DNA from: Deltaproteobacteria bacterium
Lineage (GTDB): Bacteria > Desulfobacterota > Desulfarculia > Desulfarculales > Desulfarculaceae
Length of the DNA: 6,251 nucleotides
NCBI GenBank assembly: GCA_021815655.1
Contig: JAKAGJ010000147.1
Location: 1 to 6,251 of the forward strand
Direction: 5' to 3'
A program made the position numbers and the translations under genes. Below the pieces are notes generated by a model. That model was not told the DNA's origin. It was given only the letters and a program-made list of their open reading frames with translations, and made no database searches. The first letter of the stretch is position 1. Every line of letters begins with the position of its first letter. Positions 1 to 3,891 of this stretch are shown here, in pieces.

Positions 1-35
1 CCTGTTTGACAACTACACCTAGCCCCAATCACCAC

Positions 36-64
36 TTGACAGCCCTCCCGGGCTGACGGATATT
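36..64 (+). promoter_or_regulatory. Likely sigma70 promoter of the metal-transport operon
   Basis: The -35 element TTGACA (36-41) matches the consensus exactly. After 17 nt comes GATATT (59-64), which matches TATAAT at four of six positions. Transcription would start near position 71, leaving a leader of about 180 nt before the first gene. No known NikR box (GTATGA-N16-TCATAC type) is visible. A second TTGACA at 6-11 lies exactly 30 bp upstream but has no convincing -10 element, so it may be a repeated protein-binding site rather than a second promoter. Confidence 0.6.
40..55. repeat. Inverted repeat in the promoter spacer, possible operator
   Basis: CAGCCC (40-45) and GGGCTG (50-55) form a perfect 6-bp inverted repeat around a 4-nt centre. 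It overlaps the last base of the -35 element and fills most of the spacer to the -10 element. That position would suit a repressor or a MerR-type regulator, but this is inference. It could also be the hairpin of a terminator for a gene to the left, although the sequence after it has no continuous T-tract. Confidence 0.35.
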
Positions 65-193
65 CTTGTTTATCCAGGGTCAAGAAGATCCTCCCCGGCC
101 GGAAGGCCCGGCGCCCCAAGCGCCAGCGCCCAAAAACGCCTAGAAATCGTACGGTCAGAAGGCCGCCAAGGGCGCCTGTATTAGGCGCTGGGC

Positions 194-219
194 GGTCGTG
201 GCTTTTGCTGGCCACGGCC
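194..219 (+). other. Stable hairpin upstream of the first ribosome-binding site
   Basis: GGTCGTGGC (194-202) pairs with GCCACGGCC (211-219) through nine base pairs, one of them G-U, closing an 8-nt loop. The hairpin ends 22 nt before the AGGAGG of the first gene. Its right arm (CACGG, 213-217) can alternatively pair with CCGTG (237-241) just before that site, so it may take part in leader rearrangement. No T-tract follows, so it is not an intrinsic terminator. Confidence 0.5.
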
Positions 220-241
220 CAGGTCTATCAACCGCACCGTG

Positions 242-247
242 AGGAGG
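242..247 (+). promoter_or_regulatory. Ribosome-binding site that fixes the first gene's start
   Basis: AGGAGG ends 5 nt before the ATG at 253. It decides between that ATG and an in-frame TTG at 205. The TTG lies in the loop of the 194-219 hairpin, has no ribosome-binding site, and would place 16 extra residues before a clean signal peptide. Confidence 0.85.
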
Positions 248-252
248 ATTGC

Positions 253-1023
253 ATGAAACGCCTAGTTTTGGCTGCTCTGCTGACCGGCGCCTGGCTGGTC
301 GGCGCCCAACCCGCCCTGGCCCACTTCGGCATGATTATCCCTGATCGCCCGCTGGTGGAAAAAGAAGACCCCAAGACCATCAACCTGCAATTTCGCTTCT
401 GGCACCCCATGGAAAACCAGGGCCTGGAACTGGGCAAACCCCAGGAGGCCGGCTATATGCTGGGCGGACAGAAGCACGATCTCCTGGCCAGCCTCAAGGA
501 GGTAAAGGTTCAGGGGCACGCCACCTGGGCGGCCAGCCTGCCTATCAAGAAGCCCGGAGACTACATCTTCTATATGACCCCGCCTCCTTACTTTGAGCCC
601 GCCGAGGACAAGTTCATCATCCATTACACCAAGACCGTGGTGGGGGTGCTGAACAAGCAGGAGGGATGGGACAACCCGGTGGGGCAAAAGATGGAGATCA
701 TTCCCGTTACCCGCCCCTATGGCCTCTACGCCGGCAATACCTTCAGCGGCCAGGTGCTGTTCAAGGGCAAGCCCCTGGCCAACAGCGAGGTGGAGGTGGA
801 ATTTTTCAACGCCGACGGCAAGCGCAAGGCCCCCGGCGAGGCCTATGTCGCCCAGGTGGTCAAGACCGATGCCAACGGCTTGTTTACCTGGGGTCTGCCC
901 TGGCCGGGGTGGTGGGGCTTCGCGGCCCTGACCGAGGACACCCAGACCATGAAGAAGGACGGCAAAGACAAGAAGGTGGAACTGGGCGGCGTGCTGTGGG
1001 TCTACGCGCACGGACAAAATTGA
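253..1023 (+). CDS. Secreted DUF4198-family protein, NikK-like accessory component of a nickel/cobalt ECF transporter
   Basis: This 256-residue protein is exported to the periplasm and probably binds or delivers metal to the transporter encoded just downstream. A signal peptide is evident: MKR, a hydrophobic core, then the cleavage motif ALA at 21-23, so the mature protein would start with His24 (HFGMIIP). The body is mostly beta-type sequence without further membrane segments, including HPM at 51-53, a stretch with small-domain character at about 175-230, and the Trp-rich WGLPWPGWW near 213-221. The pattern and context fit DUF4198 (PF10670), a family once labelled NikM in Pfam and common beside nickel/cobalt ECF genes. 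The gene order matches nikK of nikKMLQO operons. An AGGAGG site precedes the chosen ATG. Metal binding is inferred; a general carbohydrate-like beta-sandwich role cannot be ruled out. Confidence 0.85.
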   Translation: MKRLVLAALLTGAWLVGAQPALAHFGMIIPDRPLVEKEDPKTINLQFRFWHPMENQGLELGKPQEAGYMLGGQKHDLLASLKEVKVQGHATWAASLPIKKPGDYIFYMTPPPYFEPAEDKFIIHYTKTVVGVLNKQEGWDNPVGQKMEIIPVTRPYGLYAGNTFSGQVLFKGKPLANSEVEVEFFNADGKRKAPGEAYVAQVVKTDANGLFTWGLPWPGWWGFAALTEDTQTMKKDGKDKKVELGGVLWVYAHGQN

Positions 1024-1035
1024 TCTGATACACCA

Positions 1036-1062
1036 CGGCCAGGCCCCGCGCGGGCCTGGCCG
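1036..1062 (+). other. Strong intergenic hairpin between the DUF4198 gene and cbiM
   Basis: C plus GGCCAGGCCC (1036-1046) pairs perfectly with GGGCCTGGCC plus G (1052-1062), giving an 11-bp GC-rich stem and a 5-nt loop. No T-tract follows, so it is not an ordinary terminator. The right arm ends at the first G of the cbiM ribosome-binding site (GGGGAG, 1062-1067). It could protect the upstream mRNA from 3' decay or lower cbiM translation, so that the secreted protein is made in excess over the membrane subunits. Confidence 0.7.
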
Positions 1063-1073
1063 GGGAGAACGAC

Positions 1074-1685
1074 ATGCATATCTCGGAGGGAGTTCTGGGG
1101 GGACCGGTGCTGGCCGCCGGCGCGGCCTTGACTCTGGCCGGCCTGGCGGTGGGCCTCAAAAAGATGGACTTCGACCGTCTTCCCCAGGTAGCCATAATGT
1201 CGGCGGCCTTCTTTGTGGCCTCGCTGGTCAACGTGCCCATAGGCCCGGTCAAGGAACACTTGATACTTAACGGCCTGTTGGGTCTGCTGCTGGGCTGGGC
1301 CACCTTCCCGGCCCTGTTCGTGGCCCTGGCCCTGCAAGGCGTGCTGTTCCAGTTTGGGGGCTTGACCACCCTGGGGGTGAATACCTTCAACATGGCCCTG
1401 CCTGGCGTGCTGTGCTACCTGCTACTGGGGCGTCTGGCCCGCAACGGCGGTCGGCGCTTGCCCCTGCTGGCCGGTTTTCTGTGCGGGTTCCTGTCGGTGG
1501 GCGGTTCGGCGCTCTTGGTGGCCTTGAGCCTGGCCACGGCCGGAGAGGAATTCCTGGTAGTAGCCCGGCTGGTGGTGGTGGCCCATATTCCGGTTATGGT
1601 CATAGAGGGGGTTGTCACCGCCTCCATGGTGGGGTTCCTGCGGCGGGTGCGTCCGGCCATGCTGGGCATGGTCCAACAGTCTTAA
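1074..1685 (+). CDS. cbiM: CbiM/NikM, substrate-binding membrane component (S component) of a nickel/cobalt ECF importer
   Basis: This inner-membrane protein of 203 residues captures the divalent metal and passes it into the cell, powered by CbiQ and CbiO. It starts with MHISEG, matching the conserved N-terminus in which Met1 and His2 coordinate nickel in the NikM structure. His62 in VKEHLILNGLLG corresponds to the third ligand of the family, usually near residue 67. The signature GGLTTLGVNTFNMALPG spans 95-111, and HIPVMVIEG at 171-179 matches the conserved final segment. Hydrophobic helices fill nearly the whole length. It is at the short end for the family (about 200-250 residues) and has no fused CbiN-like or extra C-terminal domain. 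GGGGAG lies 6 nt before the ATG. Because secreted NikK- and NikL-like genes flank it, NikM (nickel) is more likely than a true cobalt CbiM. Confidence 0.95.
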   Translation: MHISEGVLGGPVLAAGAALTLAGLAVGLKKMDFDRLPQVAIMSAAFFVASLVNVPIGPVKEHLILNGLLGLLLGWATFPALFVALALQGVLFQFGGLTTLGVNTFNMALPGVLCYLLLGRLARNGGRRLPLLAGFLCGFLSVGGSALLVALSLATAGEEFLVVARLVVVAHIPVMVIEGVVTASMVGFLRRVRPAMLGMVQQS

Positions 1686-1707
1686 CTATCTGAGGCAATA
1701 GATTAAA

Positions 1708-2322
1708 ATGCATATTTACCATAGGTTTTGGCCCCGGCTGCGCGGTGCGGCCTGGCCGCTGCTCCTGGCTTTGGGCTTGGTGTTGGGGCTGGCCCATCCC
1801 AGCCTGGCCCACAAGGTAAACGTCTACGCCTATGCCGAGGGCGACCAGGTAAAGGGCGAGGGCTATTTCCCCGGCGGTGACAAGGCCCAGGACTCCCTGG
1901 TGGAACTTCTTGACGGTCAGGGCAAATTGCTGGGCTCCACCCACACCGACAGCAAGGGCGAGTTCAGCCTGGCGGTGCCGGCGGGGGCCATGCCGCCCCT
2001 TAAGGTGGTGCTCAAGGCCAGCATGGGTCACCAGGGCGACTACACCCTGGGTTGGGGGGACCGCCAGGCCATGGACACCGCGCCGCAGCAGCCCGTGCAA
2101 CCTGTTCCCGACCCCAGCCCGGCGGCGGAGGCTCCCGCAGCCAGCCAAGGGGAACTGGAGCAGCGCCTGGGACACCTGCTGGACGCCAAGCTGGAGCCTT
2201 TAACCGCCCAGATCGCCAAGATGAACGCCGACCGGGGCGTCAGCGTGCATGACGTGGTGGCCGGGTTGGGGTACATTCTGGGGCTCATGGGGCTGGCCGC
2301 CTACCTCAAGGCCCGGCGCTAG
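1708..2322 (+). CDS. NikL-like periplasmic, membrane-anchored accessory protein of a nickel/cobalt ECF importer
   Basis: This 204-residue protein has an N-terminal signal sequence (about 13-34) ending PSLA, after which the mature chain would begin with His35 (HKVNVYAYAEG). Residues 35-115 look like a small beta-sandwich resembling carboxypeptidase regulatory-like domains. A Pro/Ala-rich linker follows (about 116-146), then a likely coiled coil (about 148-175), and a C-terminal membrane helix (about 182-200) ending in the positive KARR. The layout places the domain in the periplasm, tethered beside CbiM, much as CbiN sits with CbiM in cobalt systems. NikL of nikKMLQO operons has this kind of architecture. 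The gene starts 22 nt after cbiM; TGAGG at 1691-1695 is a weak, rather distant ribosome-binding site. Function is inferred from context. The start could be slightly uncertain, but the signal peptide supports it. Confidence 0.8.
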   Translation: MHIYHRFWPRLRGAAWPLLLALGLVLGLAHPSLAHKVNVYAYAEGDQVKGEGYFPGGDKAQDSLVELLDGQGKLLGSTHTDSKGEFSLAVPAGAMPPLKVVLKASMGHQGDYTLGWGDRQAMDTAPQQPVQPVPDPSPAAEAPAASQGELEQRLGHLLDAKLEPLTAQIAKMNADRGVSVHDVVAGLGYILGLMGLAAYLKARR

Positions 2323-2329
2323 GCCAACA

Positions 2330-2363
2330 GGCCCGCCGGCCGCCACCGGGGTGACGGCGGGCC
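2330..2363 (+). other. Intergenic hairpin between the NikL-like gene and cbiQ
   Basis: GGCCCGCC (2330-2337) and GGCGGGCC (2356-2363) form a perfect 8-bp stem. The 18-nt loop can fold further through CAC/GTG. No T-run follows (the next bases are GACACTTTATCC), so termination is unlikely. It sits in the largest gap of the operon (75 nt) and may tune expression or mRNA stability of the downstream cbiQ-cbiO pair. Confidence 0.6.
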
Positions 2364-2397
2364 GACACTTTATCCAACCCACACGCGGGGCCCCAAG

Positions 2398-3153
2398 GTG
2401 CACCTGGAAACCTTTGCCCACGGCCACTCCCCCCTGCACCGTCTGGACCCCCGGGCCAAGCTGGCGGCGGCCCTGGCCTTCAGCCTGCTGCTGGCCCTGG
2501 CCCGGGCCTGGCCTCTGCTGTGGGCGGGTCTGGGGGTGGGCCTCTTGACGGTGGGGGTGGCCCGTCTGCCGCTGGTGGAACTGGCCAAGCGGTTGCTGGC
2601 CGTCAATCTTTTCATAGCCATGCTGTGGCTGCTCCTTCCCTGGCAAGTGGTGGACTCCCCGGGCTGGCTGGGGCTGGGCCTGGCCTATCATCCCCATGGC
2701 CTGGATATGGCCCTGGCCATCACCCTCAAGAGCAACGCCCTGGTGCTGGTATTGATGGCCCTGGTGGCCACCAGCCCCATCAACCAGGTGTTCCACGCCC
2801 TGGCCCACTGGCGGGCGCCAGTAAAGCTCTTGCATCTTTTTTTCTTTTTTTATAGATACCTGCATGTGCTGCACCGTGAGTACCACCGCCTGGACTGGGG
2901 ACTGAAGGCCAGGGGGTTCTCCCCGGGCAGCAACTGGCGCACCTATCGCACCTATGCCCACGTCAGCGGCATGCTTTTGGTGCGCTCCTACGACCGGGCG
3001 GAAAGGGTCTACCAGGCCATGCTCTGCCGGGGATTCAGCGGCACCTACTGGGTGCTGGACCATTTCGCCTGGCAACGCCGCGACACCTGGTTCCTGGCGG
3101 TGTGGTCGCTGCTGCTGCTGGGCCTTTTTGCCCTGGGGAGGACCCTGGCCTGA
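2398..3153 (+). CDS. cbiQ: CbiQ/NikQ, transmembrane coupling (T) component of the nickel/cobalt ECF importer
   Basis: This 251-residue inner-membrane protein links ATP hydrolysis by CbiO to the metal-binding CbiM. The N-terminal SPLHRLDPRAKL (11-22) is the typical opening of the CbiQ/EcfT family. Hydrophobic helices lie at about 22-50, 65-82, 103-125 and 231-247. The two cytoplasmic coupling motifs that contact the ATPases are ARG at 171-173 and CRG at 210-212; the second has Cys where Ala is usual. Residues 146-154 (HLFFFFYRY) are encoded by an unusual T-rich stretch. The start is GTG at 2398; the 50 nt upstream contain no better in-frame start, and the protein aligns with the family from there. 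The ribosome-binding site is weak (GGGG at 2387-2390). The stop codon overlaps the ATG of cbiO by one base (TGATG), which suggests translational coupling. Confidence 0.93.
   Translation: MHLETFAHGHSPLHRLDPRAKLAAALAFSLLLALARAWPLLWAGLGVGLLTVGVARLPLVELAKRLLAVNLFIAMLWLLLPWQVVDSPGWLGLGLAYHPHGLDMALAITLKSNALVLVLMALVATSPINQVFHALAHWRAPVKLLHLFFFFYRYLHVLHREYHRLDWGLKARGFSPGSNWRTYRTYAHVSGMLLVRSYDRAERVYQAMLCRGFSGTYWVLDHFAWQRRDTWFLAVWSLLLLGLFALGRTLA
2807..2851 (+). other. Hairpin followed by a T7-C-T7 tract inside cbiQ
   Basis: ACTGGC (2807-2812) and GCCAGT (2817-2822) form a 6-bp hairpin with a GGGC loop. Fourteen nucleotides later come T7 (2837-2843), C, and T7 (2845-2851). The distance is too long for a standard intrinsic terminator. 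The tract is striking in such a GC-rich gene and might cause polymerase slippage or pausing. Confidence 0.4.
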
Positions 3154-3806
3154 TGGAACTCCTACGCCTGACGGGGATACACTTCGCCTACCCCCAGCGT
3201 CCGCCGATCTTTCAGGGGCTGGACTTCAGCCTGGAGCAGGGCGAACGCATCGGCATACTGGGCCCCAATGGCGCCGGCAAGTCCACCCTGTTTCTTTTGG
3301 TGATGGGACTGCTCAAACCCCAAAAGGGTGAGGTCTGGGCCTTGGGCGCAGCGAGGAAGAGGGAGAAAGAATTCCAGGAGGTGCGCACCAGCCTGGGCTT
3401 CTGCTTCCAAGACCCGGACGACCAGCTATTTTCGCCCACGGTGCTGGAGGACGTGGCCTTCGGTCCCCTGAACCAGGGGCGGGACAAATACCAGGTCCGC
3501 CTCCTGGTGGCCGATACTCTGCAAAAGCTGGGCCTGGGCGGCTTCGAGGATCGCGTTACCTACCACCTCAGCGGCGGCGAGAAACGGCTGGTATCCCTGG
3601 CCACGGTGCTGGCCATGGACCCCCAGGTGCTGCTCCTGGATGAGCCCACCGCCGGCCTGGACCCCGACACTGAGGCCCGCCTGGAGCAGGTGCTGGCCAA
3701 CTCTGGCAAGTCCTGGGCCATCATCTCCCACGATCACGGCTTTTTGCGGCGCAACTGCACCAGGCTCTTGCGCCTGCAAGCAGGGCGGCTGCTGCCGGCC
3801 AGCTAA
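3153..3806 (+). CDS. cbiO: CbiO/NikO, ATP-binding (A) component of the nickel/cobalt ECF importer
   Basis: This 217-residue cytoplasmic ATPase drives metal import with CbiQ and CbiM, probably as a homodimer because only one ATPase gene is present. All ABC motifs are intact: Walker A GPNGAGKST (37-45), Q-loop in FQDPDDQLF (Q86), signature LSGGEKR (129-135), Walker B VLLLDEP (149-155) with catalytic Glu154, D-loop AGLD (157-160) and H-loop His183. FQDPDDQLF followed by VLEDVAFGPLN (97-107) is typical of ECF-type ATPases. The protein ends soon after the H-loop and lacks the extra C-terminal region found in CbiO/EcfA proteins of about 270-280 residues, so it is a compact form. The ATG at 3153 overlaps the cbiQ stop codon by one base; GGGGAGG (3135-3141) lies 11 nt upstream. 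An in-frame upstream GTG at 3102 lies inside cbiQ and would add residues outside the fold, so it was not used. Confidence 0.95.
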   Translation: MELLRLTGIHFAYPQRPPIFQGLDFSLEQGERIGILGPNGAGKSTLFLLVMGLLKPQKGEVWALGAARKREKEFQEVRTSLGFCFQDPDDQLFSPTVLEDVAFGPLNQGRDKYQVRLLVADTLQKLGLGGFEDRVTYHLSGGEKRLVSLATVLAMDPQVLLLDEPTAGLDPDTEARLEQVLANSGKSWAIISHDHGFLRRNCTRLLRLQAGRLLPAS

Positions 3807-3842
3807 GGCACACGGCTAACCCAGCGAACATCCTAAAAAAGC

Positions 3843-3870
3843 TTGAGAGGCCTGGCCCGTGCGTTGTAAT
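3843..3870 (+). promoter_or_regulatory. Likely promoter of the histidine kinase gene
   Basis: TTGAGA (3843-3848) and TGTAAT (3865-3870) each match the sigma70 consensus at five of six positions and are 16 nt apart. An alternative -10 is TAATAT at 3867. Transcription would begin near 3877, about 15 nt before the chosen ATG and downstream of the competing ATG at 3871. I see no convincing terminator for the transporter operon between 3807 and 3842, so read-through is possible. Confidence 0.5.
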
Positions 3871-3891
3871 ATGGGGCCACGGAGCCAGGCC
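3849..3891. repeat. Inverted repeat flanking the kinase gene's -10 region
   Basis: GGCCTGGC (3849-3856) and GCCAGGCC (3884-3891) are perfect 8-bp inverted arms around a 27-nt centre. The centre holds the -10 element and the right arm ends directly before the ATG at 3892. As DNA it could be an operator. In read-through RNA from the transporter operon it could fold around the ribosome-binding site. A competing inner stem is TGGCCC (3853-3858) with GGGCCA (3874-3879). Confidence 0.45.

Larger units (their letters stand above)
71..252 (+). promoter_or_regulatory. Long structured leader with a potential anti-Shine-Dalgarno helix
   Basis: This is the predicted 5' untranslated region of the operon. 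ATCCTCC (88-94) is fully complementary to GGAGGAT (243-249), which contains the ribosome-binding site of the first gene; a G-U pair (87 with 250) extends the helix. Between these arms are several local stems: GGCC-GGAA-GGCC (97-108), GGCGC/GCGCC (110-124), GCGCCT/AGGCGC (172-188) and a long hairpin at 194-219. Some arms have competing partners: 184-190 can also pair with 124-130, and 182-187 with 137-142. The arrangement resembles a regulated leader or riboswitch. I do not recognise it as a cobalamin riboswitch (no typical B12-box) or as a NiCo/czcD riboswitch. Function is inferred only. Confidence 0.35.

Noticed and set aside
205..252. TTG start at 205, extending the first protein by 16 residues
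   Set aside because: It has no ribosome-binding site, lies in a hairpin loop and would precede a standard signal peptide; ATG 253 has AGGAGG at the right distance.
71..252. Cobalamin or NiCo (czcD) riboswitch in the leader
   Set aside because: I could not find the conserved B12-box type motifs or the paired GGACAG/GCAGCC-like motifs expected of those classes.
262..1017. 251-residue open frame on the minus strand across the first gene
   Set aside because: It mirrors codon bias of the GC-rich gene on the other strand, has low-complexity Gly/His/Leu content and resembles no family.
2330..2375. Terminator between the NikL-like gene and cbiQ
   Set aside because: The stem is strong, but only a short CTTTAT follows and cbiQ clearly belongs to the same functional set.
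2200..3075. 291-residue minus-strand open frame across cbiQ
   Set aside because: It is a Gln/His/Gly-rich shadow of cbiQ, whose family motifs are clear on the + strand.
3807..3842. Intrinsic terminator after cbiO
   Set aside because: There is an A-run (TAAAAAAGCTT) but no GC-rich stem followed by T on the + strand.
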